The notes below the pieces were generated by a model. It was not told the DNA's origin, searched no databases, and saw nothing but the letters and a program-made list of their open reading frames with translations. From positions 1 to 53,275 of the forward strand of contig JAFWFZ010000014.1 of assembly GCA_017515345.1 (NCBI GenBank): a DNA stretch of 53,275 bases, in the 5' to 3' direction. The stretch is from Oscillospiraceae bacterium (GTDB lineage Bacteria > Bacillota > Clostridia > Oscillospirales > Oscillospiraceae). Within the stretch, counting starts at the first letter, position 1. Every line of letters begins with the position of its first letter. Positions 1-10,097 of this stretch are shown in pieces. Position numbers and translations under genes: made by a program.

Positions 1-405
1 GAAATTGACCGTCTCCTTGGCGATGGGGCCGTAGATCTTGTTCCCATGGTCGTAGGAGGTACGGGAGCTGCTGCCGCAGTGGTTCAGCTCCAGAGAGCCG
101 ACCGCGCCGTGGCGGCTCAGATCCCGCGCCATCCGGTTGAGCTGGATCCTGCTGGACCAGTCGTCCAGATGGACGTGGATGCCGTTGCCCATGCCCAGCT
201 CGCTGTCCACCGTGCAGTCGCCCATGCAGACGGCGGCCGCGCCGCCCATGGCCTTGCGCTCATAAAACGCCACGGTCTGATCCGTGGGCACGTTGCCGTA
301 GCTGTTCTGCCCCGGCCCCTGGGGCGAGGCAAAGATGCGGTTCTTGAAATAGGTGTTCGCCAGAATGATCGGTTCAAAAAGATGCGGATATTTGCACTTG
401 TACAT
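1..405 (-). CDS. NADH:flavin oxidoreductase (Old Yellow Enzyme family), N-terminal part
   Basis: Only the first 135 residues lie in the window; the reading frame is still open at base 1, so the gene continues beyond it. The protein begins MYKCKYPHLFEPI, close to the start of the OYE/FAD reductase at 49387 (MYSKQFPHLFEPL), and carries the family segments KNRIFASPQG, FYERKAMGGAA and SLELNHCG of the FMN-binding TIM barrel. Family members reduce activated C=C bonds with NAD(P)H; longer ones add a 4Fe-4S cluster and a FAD domain, which cannot be checked here. The ATG at 405 is chosen because GGGAGGATGGAAGA lies just upstream and a near-consensus promoter follows at 439-467. The substrate is unknown. 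Confidence 0.85.
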   Translation of the reverse strand, partial: MYKCKYPHLFEPIILANTYFKNRIFASPQGPGQNSYGNVPTDQTVAFYERKAMGGAAAVCMGDCTVDSELGMGNGIHVHLDDWSSRIQLNRMARDLSRHGAVGSLELNHCGSSSRTSYDHGNKIYGPIAKETVNF

Positions 406-438
406 TCTTCCATCCTCCCGGTTGAAGTATATGCCTAG

Positions 439-467
439 ATTATAGCCGATTCCCCGTCTGGTATCAA
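439..467 (-). promoter_or_regulatory. Sigma-A type promoter of the OYE-family gene
   Basis: On the minus strand TTGATA (467-462) and TATAAT (444-439) are separated by 17 bases. Transcription would start near 432 and give a leader of about 27 bases. Found by eye. Confidence 0.75.
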
Positions 468-497
468 TCATTTTTTCGTATCTTTCCGCCTGATATA

Positions 498-531
498 AGC
501 AAAAGGCGCGCCTGCGATGCAGACGCGCCTT
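498..531 (-). terminator. Terminator of the tRNA-Met/tRNA-Glu unit
   Basis: Arms 519-531 and 503-515 pair over 13 positions, one of them a G-U pair, around a 3-base loop. A short T-rich tail follows on the minus strand (TTTTGCTTATAT). It starts right after the CCA end of tRNA-Glu, as expected for intrinsic termination of the tRNA transcript. Confidence 0.75.
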
Positions 532-532
532 C

Positions 533-607
533 TGGTGACCCGGACGAGAATCGAACTCGTGTTACCGCCGTGAAAGGGCGGTGTCTTAGCCGCTTGACCA
601 CCGGGCC
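533..607 (-). tRNA. tRNA-Glu (anticodon TTC)
   Basis: Cloverleaf folded by hand: acceptor GGCCCGG pairs with CCGGGTC with one G-U pair, the anticodon loop reads CTTTCAC giving TTC, the T loop contains GTTCGATTC, and CCA is encoded (533-535). It lies 31 bases after tRNA-Met on the same strand and probably shares its promoter and terminator. Confidence 0.95.
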
Positions 608-638
608 GCAAAAGGGGGAACGGCGACCGTTCCCCCTC

Positions 639-715
639 TGGTAGCGGCAATTGGATTTGAACCAATGACACTGCGGGTATGAACCGCATGCTCTAGCCAA
701 CTGAGCTATGCCGCC
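639..715 (-). tRNA. tRNA-Met (anticodon CAT), elongator type
   Basis: Acceptor GGCGGCA pairs with TGCCGCT, with a G-U pair at position 1-72. The anticodon arm is TGCGG-TTCATAC-CCGCA, giving CAT, and CCA is encoded. The 1-72 pair and the lack of three consecutive G-C pairs at the bottom of the anticodon stem argue against initiator tRNA. It resembles Bacillus elongator tRNA-Met rather than the lysidine-modified tRNA-Ile2, which also has CAT in the gene. Confidence 0.92.
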
Positions 716-732
716 GTGAACAAGCGAATGTT

Positions 733-761
733 ATTATAGGGGCAATCGGGAAATATGTCAA
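733..761 (-). promoter_or_regulatory. Consensus promoter of the tRNA unit
   Basis: TTGACA (761-756) and TATAAT (738-733) match the sigma-A consensus at all 12 positions with a 17-base spacer. Predicted start is near 727, about 12 bases upstream of the mature 5' end of tRNA-Met. Confidence 0.9.
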
Positions 762-800
762 TAGTTTTTCTAAAAATAATCCGTTTTCTTTGCTTGGCCA

Positions 801-890
801 GGGGGACAGGTCCGCTCCCCCGGTCCTATTCACGTTGTTTTTGATCATCCGGATCGGGACCGCGCGCAAGACCTGGTTCCGACCCGGATG
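801..890. other. Structured intergenic region with two hairpins
   Basis: The 192 bases between the tRNA-Met gene and the flavoprotein gene hold two inverted repeats: GGGGGA/TCCCCC (801-806 with 816-821), and a 15-bp stem with two G-U pairs (846-860 with 876-890). The second lies 18 bases after the stop codon at 908 and could end that transcript, but no T tract follows it on the minus strand, so Rho-independent termination is not certain. Confidence 0.45.
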
Positions 891-907
891 TTCATTGTGC
901 TTCTGCG

Positions 908-2371
908 TCACTTCGCCGCGACGGCCTCCGCGGCGGCGAGAGCCAGGGTGACGGCGCTGCCCATGGCGCTGCCCGCCAGCACGGAGGGATACCCCACCGC
1001 GAAGAGGCCGCCCGCGCAGCAGCCCACGGCGTAGAGGCCGGGGATAGGCTCGTCGTCGGGATCATACACGCGCATATCCGCATCCACCACGGCTCCGCCG
1101 AAGGTGCACCGAAGCTCCGGCCCCCATCTGAAGGCGAAGAAGGGCGCGCGTTCGATCGTCGTGAGGAGGGCGGGCCGCTTGCCGTAGTCCGCATCCTCCC
1201 CTGCCGCCGCAAGCTCATTGACTCTTGCGGCCGTTTTCACCAGCGCGTCGGCGGGGACGCCGATCATCTCCGCCAGTTCCTCCAGGGTGTCGGCGCGGAA
1301 CATATTCTCCCCGCACTCCGCTTCGATCTCCCCGCGGGTCAGCCCCGGCTCCGGCATGGTGGAGGGGCCGCCGGTGACCGACCGTCCGGCGCACAGCTCG
1401 TCATACCACTTGTCATCGCAGATCGCAAAAGCGCAGTCGCCGCCCCGCTGGTTCATACAGTGGCGCGCTTTGGCGGTTTCGGATGTATCCTCGTTCATGA
1501 AGCGACGGCCGTCCCTGTTCACGCTGGTGAAATAGAAGGAATAGGGGCTGAATGCCCCGCAGCCGAAATACGGCGCCCAGTAGAGCCCGTCCAGCTCCGC
1601 GCCGATCCGGTAGGCCATCTTCTGACCGTCGCCGGTGTTTCGGGAACCGTTCTTTCCGGCCTTCAGGGAAAGCGGACTGAGGCGCTCCAGCATCTCCTCA
1701 TCGCGGCCGCAGTCGCCCGCCGCAAGGATAACCGCCTTCCTGCCGGTGAAGCGGCAGGGCATCCCGGAGGCCGTTCCGAAGAAGGACACGACGCGACCGG
1801 TTTCGTCCTTTTCCAGCTCCATCGCCGTGACGTCCCGGCAGAGCGCGCCGCCCAGGCGTGCCAGGGCGTCCTCCAGGATCTCCAGGGCGAGGGCCCCGCC
1901 TTCGGAGCGGTACCGGTCTCCCACCGGGCGCAGGAAATGGTCGCCGGGCATGGCTCCGATCTCCTTTTCCCGGAAGATGTTCTCACAGGGGACCGCCTCT
2001 GCGCTGCCCTCCGCCAGCCCGACAAGCCAATCAAGCGCCGACGCGGAGCGGTCGATATATTTCCACAAAAGCTCCTCGTTCACGCGGCTGCCGCAGGCGC
2101 GGAGCCACCGCTTGGCAAACAGCTTTTTATCCGCTCCCTTCGGAACGATGCCGATATACCGCCCGCGGTGCACGGATTCCGCGCGTTTTTCCGCCACGAT
2201 CACGCTGAGCCCGAGCTGGGCGCAGTGAACGGCGGCGGTGAGGCCGGAGATCCCCCCACCGATGACGACCACATCCGCCTCCCGCGTCACGGCGGGCTCG
2301 CCGAGCACCTCCGGGGCGCTCTCCCACGAGCCTCCCCTCGGCTTCGAGCGGTTTGAATAGGAGAATCTCAT
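908..2371 (-). CDS. FAD-dependent oxidoreductase (fumarate reductase flavoprotein-like, FAD_binding_2)
   Basis: The 487-residue protein has a dinucleotide-binding motif VVVIGGGISGL at about 34-44 and the family segment RDGRRFMNED in the capping/substrate region. It ends with the FAD-binding segment IPGLYAVGCCAGGLFAVGYP. Relatives pass hydride between FAD and an alkene acid such as fumarate, acrylates or steroid enones. There is no signal peptide, FMN-binding domain or haem domain, so it is probably a soluble stand-alone flavoprotein needing a separate electron donor. Its ATG overlaps the stop of the upstream paralogue (2368-2371), with AAGGAGG before it, so the two are translationally coupled. 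The substrate cannot be told from sequence. Confidence 0.85.
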   Translation of the reverse strand: MRFSYSNRSKPRGGSWESAPEVLGEPAVTREADVVVIGGGISGLTAAVHCAQLGLSVIVAEKRAESVHRGRYIGIVPKGADKKLFAKRWLRACGSRVNEELLWKYIDRSASALDWLVGLAEGSAEAVPCENIFREKEIGAMPGDHFLRPVGDRYRSEGGALALEILEDALARLGGALCRDVTAMELEKDETGRVVSFFGTASGMPCRFTGRKAVILAAGDCGRDEEMLERLSPLSLKAGKNGSRNTGDGQKMAYRIGAELDGLYWAPYFGCGAFSPYSFYFTSVNRDGRRFMNEDTSETAKARHCMNQRGGDCAFAICDDKWYDELCAGRSVTGGPSTMPEPGLTRGEIEAECGENMFRADTLEELAEMIGVPADALVKTAARVNELAAAGEDADYGKRPALLTTIERAPFFAFRWGPELRCTFGGAVVDADMRVYDPDDEPIPGLYAVGCCAGGLFAVGYPSVLAGSAMGSAVTLALAAAEAVAAK

Positions 2372-3945
2372 TTCGTGCCTCCTTCCTCATCCGGGATCCC
2401 GCTGAGCACACGCCCCAGCACCTGGGCATAGCTGAACGCGCGTCCGTAGCTGTTGCCGTTGAGCAGCAGCGGGTAATCGACGCCGTACATGCCGCCGCAG
2501 CAGTTGCCGATGGCATACAGGCCGGGGATCGGCCTGAACTCGGCGTCCAGGATGTTGAGCTCCGTGTTGGTGAGGCAGCCGCCCATCACGTCCAGCAGCG
2601 ACGCGCCCATCTTGACGGCGATAAACGGCGGCTTCTCCACGGTGGTCAGGAGCTCGCTCCGCTTGCCGAAATCCACATCGTCCCCCATGGCGCAGAGCTC
2701 GTTGTACCGGGCGACGGTGGCCAGCAGGTTCTCCCGCGGCACCCCCATCTTGTCCGCCAGCTCCTCCAGCGTTTCGGCGGTGAACGCCTTGCCGTTGTCG
2801 ATGTACTCCTGCACCTGCTCCCTGAGGCCGCAGTCGGGGTCCCACTCCACGTCATTGATGGCCATGTTGAGGGGCATCGCGCCCTGCCCGCCGATGAGGG
2901 GGAACCGCTCCCCGAACTCATCCAGCCACTTGGCGTCGAACACGGCGAAGGCCCAGCAGGGCTCCGGCTGCATGGAGATCCGGATGCTCTTGGCCTGCAT
3001 CCAGGTGTCCTCGTTCATGAAGCGCTTTCCCCTGCTGTTCACATGGAGGTAGAAGGAGTCAAAACGGCCGTACGGGTGGTTGTGCATGACGGGGGCCCAG
3101 GGCGCGTCGTCGAAGGCGGCGCCCGCCCAGTAGGCCATCTTATGTCCGTCGCCTCCGTTGGAGGTCTTGGGCCAGAATACGTCGATCTCCCGGGTGAGCG
3201 CCACGGGGCAGAACGCCTCCAGCAGCTCCTCGTCGCCGCCGATGTCGCCCGTGGCCAGCACCACGGCCCGCTTCCCTTTCCAGCGTCTGTACACGCCGTC
3301 CTCCCCGGAGACGATGACCCCGGTCACGCGGCCTGTCCCGTCCTTCTCCAGATAGTGCGCCTTCGTATTGCGCAGGATGAGATTGCCGTGTTTTTCGATG
3401 TCCCGCTCAAACACCTCGATGAGCAGCGGGCCGCCGCCCCTGTTTTTGAAGGAGGAGCCCTCCTTTATCAACAGATGGTGGGTCCCCTCGTACTCTCCGA
3501 AGACGGGCCCCTTGAAGCAGCCGGAGTAGATCTGCTCCTCCACATTCTCGCCAATCGTCTCCAGCAGCCAGTCGATGACCTTCGGGCTGTTGTTCACGAA
3601 GAGCCACAGCATATCCTCATTGGGCTGGTTGCCGCTGACATCCAGCCAGCGGCGGACGAACTCATACTTGTCGATCTTCTTCCCATAGCGGCGCATGACG
3701 GGTGAGTCCAGGGCGGCGATCTGCCAACCGTGTCCCCCGGCAGCGGCGCACTTGTCCAGGATGACGACGCCGACTCCCTTCTGCCCGAGGCGCGCGCCGG
3801 CGGCAAGGCCGCTGATGCCGCCGCCCACGATCACCACGTCGCGCTCCAGCGTCTCGGCGATCTGTTCCTCGGGCACCGGATCGGGCGGTGTCTCCCACGA
3901 CCATCCCCGCTTCGGCGAAAGGCGGGAATAGGGCTTCGGTTCCAT
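2368..3945 (-). CDS. FAD-dependent oxidoreductase (fumarate reductase flavoprotein-like), paralogue
   Basis: The 525-residue protein is a paralogue of the next gene downstream. Both begin with a short basic stretch, then SWE plus prolines, then the nucleotide-binding motif (here DVVIVGGGISGLAAG, about 36-50). RGKRFMNEDTW and IPGLYAIGNCCGGMYGVDYP mark the substrate and FAD C-terminal segments. The frame is open upstream to 4023, but the ATG at 3945 follows AAGGAGGGGTACT and is chosen; the extension is alanine-rich and would run through a hairpin at 3975-4001. No membrane, haem or covalent-FMN domain is present. Two related flavoproteins in one transcript may act on related substrates or as a complex; that is inference. 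Confidence 0.85.
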   Translation of the reverse strand: MEPKPYSRLSPKRGWSWETPPDPVPEEQIAETLERDVVIVGGGISGLAAGARLGQKGVGVVILDKCAAAGGHGWQIAALDSPVMRRYGKKIDKYEFVRRWLDVSGNQPNEDMLWLFVNNSPKVIDWLLETIGENVEEQIYSGCFKGPVFGEYEGTHHLLIKEGSSFKNRGGGPLLIEVFERDIEKHGNLILRNTKAHYLEKDGTGRVTGVIVSGEDGVYRRWKGKRAVVLATGDIGGDEELLEAFCPVALTREIDVFWPKTSNGGDGHKMAYWAGAAFDDAPWAPVMHNHPYGRFDSFYLHVNSRGKRFMNEDTWMQAKSIRISMQPEPCWAFAVFDAKWLDEFGERFPLIGGQGAMPLNMAINDVEWDPDCGLREQVQEYIDNGKAFTAETLEELADKMGVPRENLLATVARYNELCAMGDDVDFGKRSELLTTVEKPPFIAVKMGASLLDVMGGCLTNTELNILDAEFRPIPGLYAIGNCCGGMYGVDYPLLLNGNSYGRAFSYAQVLGRVLSGIPDEEGGTK

Positions 3946-3974
3946 AGTACCCCTCCTTGTATTTCTATTTTGAG

Positions 3975-4001
3975 CTTCCGCCGCGGCTGCCGCGGCGGAA
4001 G
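3975..4001. other. Perfect 12-bp hairpin in the flavoprotein leader
   Basis: CTTCCGCCGCGG (975-986) and its complement (990-4001) surround a 3-base loop. It lies 30 bases before the flavoprotein start on the minus strand and has no T tract. I could not identify a convincing promoter between it and the ligA terminator, so it may be part of a leader or an additional terminator. Confidence 0.5.
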
Positions 4002-4021
4002 AATCCTCAACCGGGTCATCC

Positions 4022-4064
4022 AAAAAAGCAAAACGCGCGGAAAGAGACGCCCTCCCGCGCGTTT
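4022..4064 (-). terminator. Terminator of ligA
   Basis: On the minus strand AAACGCGCGG (4064-4055) pairs with CCGCGCGTTT (4040-4031), and the tail TTTTGCTTTTTT follows. It lies about 22 bases after the ligA stop codon. Confidence 0.85.
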
Positions 4065-4085
4065 CCGGCGCGGATCGTTTCCGCG

Positions 4086-6068
<1,983 letters not shown>

Positions 6069-6737
6069 CTAACCGATCTGGGCATAGGCGTCCGGCACCT
6101 GTCCCACGATCACAGTTTCCGCTATCACGACGCTGGTCTCCACCTGCGTTTTCAGCCGCTCGCCGGGGATGAGCAGCTCGATATCCACCGTCATGTAAAG
6201 CACGATCTGGTGGCGCGTCTGGTTGATCCCGGCGGCGGTGAAGGCATTTTCGAACCGCGCCGTGGAATTCGTCACCGACAGCACCCTGACCGGGATACCC
6301 GGTCCACGGCCGGAAAGCAGCGCGCCTCCGAACACGCTCCCCAGCGGGATGGAAATGTCCGTCCTCATCACGTCGGAGGAATGGAGCATGTAGTCGTCCG
6401 TCAGGCGGGTCTGAAGGCTGTTGATCCTGGCCACATTCGTGATGAGCGCAGTGATGTTCCCGCTTTCGTCCTTCTCCAGGTGCACCAGCTCATCGTAATC
6501 CAGGCTCCCCGCTCCGATGCTGTCGGCCACGGCGTCGTTCATGGTCTTCGTCACCGCGTCGTCCACCGTATAGAGGGCGATCTCCCGGAGCGCGGGGCGA
6601 AGCTGCGCCGATGCGTACAGCGTCAGCGCTGTGAGGACCGCGGCGGCGGCAAGAAGCAGCCGGAGCCTGCGTCCGCACCTTCTTCCCCCGGCGCGCAGCA
6701 GACGTATTCCCCGCCGGACTTTCCGCGCAAAGAGCAT
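6069..6737 (-). CDS. yunB: Sporulation protein YunB
   Basis: The 222-residue protein has a basic N-terminus, one membrane segment (about 29-46, LLLAAAAVLTALTLYAS) and an extracytoplasmic domain. The family segments VDDAVTKTMNDAV, NVARINSLQ, IPLGSVFGGALLSGRGPGIPV and INQTRHQI identify YunB. In Bacillus it is a mother-cell (sigma-E controlled) sporulation protein of unclear biochemical role. A GTG at 6746 is also in frame, but GGGAGG sits 8 bases before the ATG at 6737 and overlaps too closely with the GTG, so the ATG is chosen. It marks the organism as a spore former. Confidence 0.93.
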   Translation of the reverse strand: MLFARKVRRGIRLLRAGGRRCGRRLRLLLAAAAVLTALTLYASAQLRPALREIALYTVDDAVTKTMNDAVADSIGAGSLDYDELVHLEKDESGNITALITNVARINSLQTRLTDDYMLHSSDVMRTDISIPLGSVFGGALLSGRGPGIPVRVLSVTNSTARFENAFTAAGINQTRHQIVLYMTVDIELLIPGERLKTQVETSVVIAETVIVGQVPDAYAQIG

Positions 6738-6787
6738 ACGCAGCACCTCCCGTGCTACGTTATGCGCTGTTTCGCGGTTTTATGCGG

Positions 6788-8038
6788 TCAGCCCTTCAGG
6801 AGCTCCTCCGCGGCCAGCATGATCCCCAGCTTGCCGGACTCAAAGGTGAGCCCGCCCTGGAGATATACCCTGTAAGGCGGCTCCATGGGTCCGTCGGCGG
6901 AGAGCTCGATGCTCGCCCCCTGGATGAAGGAGCCCGCCGCCATGATGACGGGGCACTCATAACCGGGCATATCCCCGGCTACCGGCGTGACGAAGGAGTC
7001 TACCGGCGCGCCGAGCTGCACGCCGCGGCAGAAACGGCTCATGGCCTCCTCGCTGCCCAGCTCCACGATCTGGATGATGTCGGACCGCTTCGCGTCCCAG
7101 GCGGGGCTGGAGCGGAAGCCCATGAGCTCCATCATTTTCGCGCAGAATACAGCGGTTTTCATGGCCTGTGCCGTGGTGTGGGGCGCCATGAAAAACCCCT
7201 GGAACAGGAGCCTGGACTGGCCCAGCGTTGCACCCACCTCGCCCCCGATACCCGGCGCGGTGAGCCGGTAGGAGGCGTTCTCCACCAGGTCCCGCCGTCC
7301 CACGATGTAGCCGCCGGAAGGAGCCAGCCCACCGCCGGGATTCTTGATGAGCGAGCCCACGATCATGTCCGCGCCGGCCTCCAGCGGCTCCGTCAGCCCG
7401 GTGAACTCACCGTAGCAGTTGTCCACGATGACGGCCGCCCGGGGATTGGCCCGACGGATCGTATCGCACATGTCCCCGATGTCCTCGATCGAAAGTGCGT
7501 CCCGCTCCGAATAGCCCCGGGAGCGCTGGATCCCCACAACGGAGACGTTTTCCGCGGAGGCGGCCTCCGCGATGGCCCGGTGATCCGGCCGTCCCTCCGG
7601 AGTCAGATCCACCTGGCCGTATTCGATCCCATACTCCTTAAAGCTGCCGCGGCCGCTGCACCGGATGCCGATGGCAGCCTGAAGGGTGTCGTAGGGCAGG
7701 CCGCTGGCGTATAATAACCGGTCCCCCGGTCGAAGCTGGCCGAACAGGGCGCAGGTTATGGCGTGGGTACCGCTGGCAAAGCCGGTGCGAACCAGGGCAG
7801 CCTCGCCCCGGAATACGTCGGCGTAGACCCGCTCCAGGATCTCCCGGCCCTTATCGTCGTAGCCGTAGCCGGTGGTCCCGCCGAAGCAGGCGTCCGACAC
7901 CCGGTTTTCCCGAAAGGCGGTAAGCACCTTTTCGGTGTTCCGCTCTGACACGGCGTCGATCTCCGCAAAACGCGGCCCCAGCTCCTCCATGGCGCGGGCT
8001 GCCAGATCCCGCACCCGCTCCGAGATCCCGGCGCTCAT
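6788..8038 (-). CDS. PLP-dependent lyase of the aluminium-resistance / methionine gamma-lyase-like family (YnbB type)
   Basis: The 416-residue fold-type I PLP enzyme has the segments CFGGTTGYGYDDKGRE (51-66), FASGTHAI (87-94), VIVDNCYGEF with the pyridine-contacting Asp near 206, and GSLIKNPGGGLAPSGGY with the Schiff-base Lys232. These match the YnbB-like family, usually named 'aluminium resistance protein' although it is related to cystathionine/methionine lyases. Its real substrate is not established. The ATG overlaps the stop of the upstream aminopeptidase by 4 bases, so it is co-translated with it. Confidence 0.88.
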   Translation of the reverse strand: MSAGISERVRDLAARAMEELGPRFAEIDAVSERNTEKVLTAFRENRVSDACFGGTTGYGYDDKGREILERVYADVFRGEAALVRTGFASGTHAITCALFGQLRPGDRLLYASGLPYDTLQAAIGIRCSGRGSFKEYGIEYGQVDLTPEGRPDHRAIAEAASAENVSVVGIQRSRGYSERDALSIEDIGDMCDTIRRANPRAAVIVDNCYGEFTGLTEPLEAGADMIVGSLIKNPGGGLAPSGGYIVGRRDLVENASYRLTAPGIGGEVGATLGQSRLLFQGFFMAPHTTAQAMKTAVFCAKMMELMGFRSSPAWDAKRSDIIQIVELGSEEAMSRFCRGVQLGAPVDSFVTPVAGDMPGYECPVIMAAGSFIQGASIELSADGPMEPPYRVYLQGGLTFESGKLGIMLAAEELLKG

Positions 8039-9060
8039 ACTTCCAGTTCCCCCCAGCTCTCCGCAAACAGGTGCGCCAGCTCAAACACCGCGTTCAGATC
8101 CTCCGCAGAGGCGATGCAGTTCGGGGAGTGGATGTTCCGCACCGGCACGGCGATGCCCGCCGTCTTCACGCCGCTGCGGGATCGCTGAATGGCGGAGCCG
8201 TCGGTACCGCCGGCGATATAGCTTTTCGTCTGCCATTTAACGCCGTTCTTTTCCGCCAGGGCGGAGAGCACGGCGAACAGCTCCCGGTCGTAGATGGTCG
8301 CCCGATCCATGAACGGGATCACCGCGCCGCCGCCCACCGAGGTGATGCGCTTCACGCCCTTGACGCCGGGCAGATCCGCGGCAGTAGTCCCCTCCACGAT
8401 GAGAGCCGCGTCCGGCGCGAGCCGGTAACCGAGGAGCCTTGCGCCGCGGCAGCCCACCTCCTCCTGAACGGTGAAGCAGAACGTCACATCCCAGGGCAGC
8501 TCCTCACGCATGAGCTTCAGCAGGACTGCGCAGCCGGCCCTGTCATCGATGGCCTTGGCGCGGACAAGCCCGCCATGAAGCTCCCGGATCACAGGGGAAA
8601 ACGAACCGGTATCCCCCGCCCGCACCAGCTTTTGGGCCGCTTCCTTATTATCAGCGCCAATATCTATATACAGCTCGTCCACCTTGGGCACGCGCTGGCG
8701 CTCTTCCGATGTGGTCAGGTGGATGGCCTTGAACCCGATGACGCCTGCGGCGCCGCTTTTGAAATACACGGCTTTTCCCGGCAGGAGCCGCCGGTCGATG
8801 CCGCCCGCACAGGCGAATTTCAGATACCCGTCGTCGGTGTGCCCCACGCAGACGACGCCGACCTCGTCCATGTGCGCCGCCAGCATCAGACGCTTTTTCG
8901 GCTTCGCCGCGCCCTTTTTGACGGCGATCACATTTCCCATTACGTCCACGCTGACCTCAGCGCCGCATCTCCGCGCCTCGGCAACGATATGGTCCCTCAC
9001 GCAGCCCTCATCGCCGGATACGCCGGGCAGGGCGCACAGGGTCTTCAGTGTGTCAAGCAT
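8035..9060 (-). CDS. M42 family metallo-aminopeptidase (first in product order after its paralogue)
   Basis: The 341-residue protein shows the M42 two-metal site: LAAHMDEVG with His63 and Asp65, KAIDDRAG with the bridging Asp, FTVQEEVGCRGA with the catalytic Glu, VEGTTAAD and the C-terminal NIHSPNC. Members are large tetrahedral cytosolic complexes that trim N-terminal residues from peptides. A GTG at 9069 extends the frame by three codons, but GGAGGT overlaps it and is 8 bases from the ATG at 9060, which is therefore chosen. It overlaps the upstream paralogue by 8 bases and the downstream PLP gene by 4. Confidence 0.92.
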   Translation of the reverse strand: MLDTLKTLCALPGVSGDEGCVRDHIVAEARRCGAEVSVDVMGNVIAVKKGAAKPKKRLMLAAHMDEVGVVCVGHTDDGYLKFACAGGIDRRLLPGKAVYFKSGAAGVIGFKAIHLTTSEERQRVPKVDELYIDIGADNKEAAQKLVRAGDTGSFSPVIRELHGGLVRAKAIDDRAGCAVLLKLMREELPWDVTFCFTVQEEVGCRGARLLGYRLAPDAALIVEGTTAADLPGVKGVKRITSVGGGAVIPFMDRATIYDRELFAVLSALAEKNGVKWQTKSYIAGGTDGSAIQRSRSGVKTAGIAVPVRNIHSPNCIASAEDLNAVFELAHLFAESWGELEV

Positions 9061-10093
9061 CCCGCTCACCTCCGCTCACCAGCTTCACCGTCTCCGCGAT
9101 TAGGCGGGCAAGGTCCTCGGCGTCGTCCCGGTCCGAGACCTCCACCGGGGTGTGCATATAACGGAGCGGAAGGGAGAAAAGCGCGGTGGCGACGCCTTCT
9201 CTCGCCGTCTGAATGACGGCGGTGTTGGTACCGCTGTCCCCGCCCGGTTCCACGCTGATCTGGTATCTGATCCCGTTCTCTTCCGCCGCGCGGATCGCCA
9301 GGTCGGTGAGCGTCCTGTTCATGTTGGGCCCTCGGCAGATGACCGGCCCATCACCCAGCTTCTGGGTGCGCCAGTCGGCGCAGTCCGGTGTGGCGCCAAA
9401 GCCCACATCCACGGCGATGCCCCAATCCGGCCGGACGGAAAATGCCGCCGGCTCTGCTCCGCGGAGGCCGACCTCCTCCTGGGTGCTGGCAAGAACGTAT
9501 ACGTCGATGTCCAGCTTCTCATCCTTCAAAAGCTCCATGGCCCTGATGATGGCGGCAAGGCACGACCGGTCGTCCTGGGTCTTGGAACTGATGCGCTTCT
9601 CCCCCAGCATCACCGGTGCTGTATCGTATACCGCGGGGGTGCCCGGCGGCAGGAGCCGCTGCGCCTCCTCCTGAGTCAGCCCGCAGTCGATGACCATATC
9701 GTCGATCTTCGTGGGCTTTTCCACTTCCCCGTCCTTGAGGACGTGGACAGGCATGACGCTCACGGCGCCGAAGATGGGGGGCTCCGTCATAAACCGGATG
9801 GCGGTAGCCGGCAGCATCCGCGGATCCACGCCGCCCAGCGCCTGAAATCTGATAAAGCCTTCCTCTGCGCCGGTGACGATGAAGCCGATCTCGTCCATAT
9901 GGGCGTCCAGCAGGAGCTTTTTCGCGTTTTCCTTTCCGCAGCGGCGGACCGCGATAACGCTGCCCATCACGTCGCGCCGGATCTCATCCGTATAAGGTGT
10001 CAGGAGCTCCTCCACCCGGTCCGCAACAGCCCCCTCAAAGCCGGAGGGGCCGGACATGGCGCAGAGCTCCATGATCGTTTCCGTCAGTTCCAT
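9053..10093 (-). CDS. M42 family metallo-aminopeptidase, paralogue
   Basis: The 346-residue protein has the same metal-site series as its neighbour: LLDAHMDEIG, SKTQDDRSC, ASTQEEVGLRGAE, VDVGFG and RYMHTPVEV. The two paralogues differ strongly outside the metal site, so they probably have different side-chain preference (glutamyl, leucyl and lysyl types exist in the family). It starts 4 bases after the murD stop, with only a weak GGAGTGAG site, which suggests translational coupling to murD. Confidence 0.92.
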   Translation of the reverse strand: MELTETIMELCAMSGPSGFEGAVADRVEELLTPYTDEIRRDVMGSVIAVRRCGKENAKKLLLDAHMDEIGFIVTGAEEGFIRFQALGGVDPRMLPATAIRFMTEPPIFGAVSVMPVHVLKDGEVEKPTKIDDMVIDCGLTQEEAQRLLPPGTPAVYDTAPVMLGEKRISSKTQDDRSCLAAIIRAMELLKDEKLDIDVYVLASTQEEVGLRGAEPAAFSVRPDWGIAVDVGFGATPDCADWRTQKLGDGPVICRGPNMNRTLTDLAIRAAEENGIRYQISVEPGGDSGTNTAVIQTAREGVATALFSLPLRYMHTPVEVSDRDDAEDLARLIAETVKLVSGGERDA

Positions 10094-10097
10094 TCTC

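Noticed and set aside
639..715. tRNA-Ile2 (CAT) or initiator tRNA-Met
   Set aside because: The sequence fits Bacillus-type elongator tRNA-Met, lacks the three G-C pairs of initiators and does not resemble tRNA-Ile2 stems.
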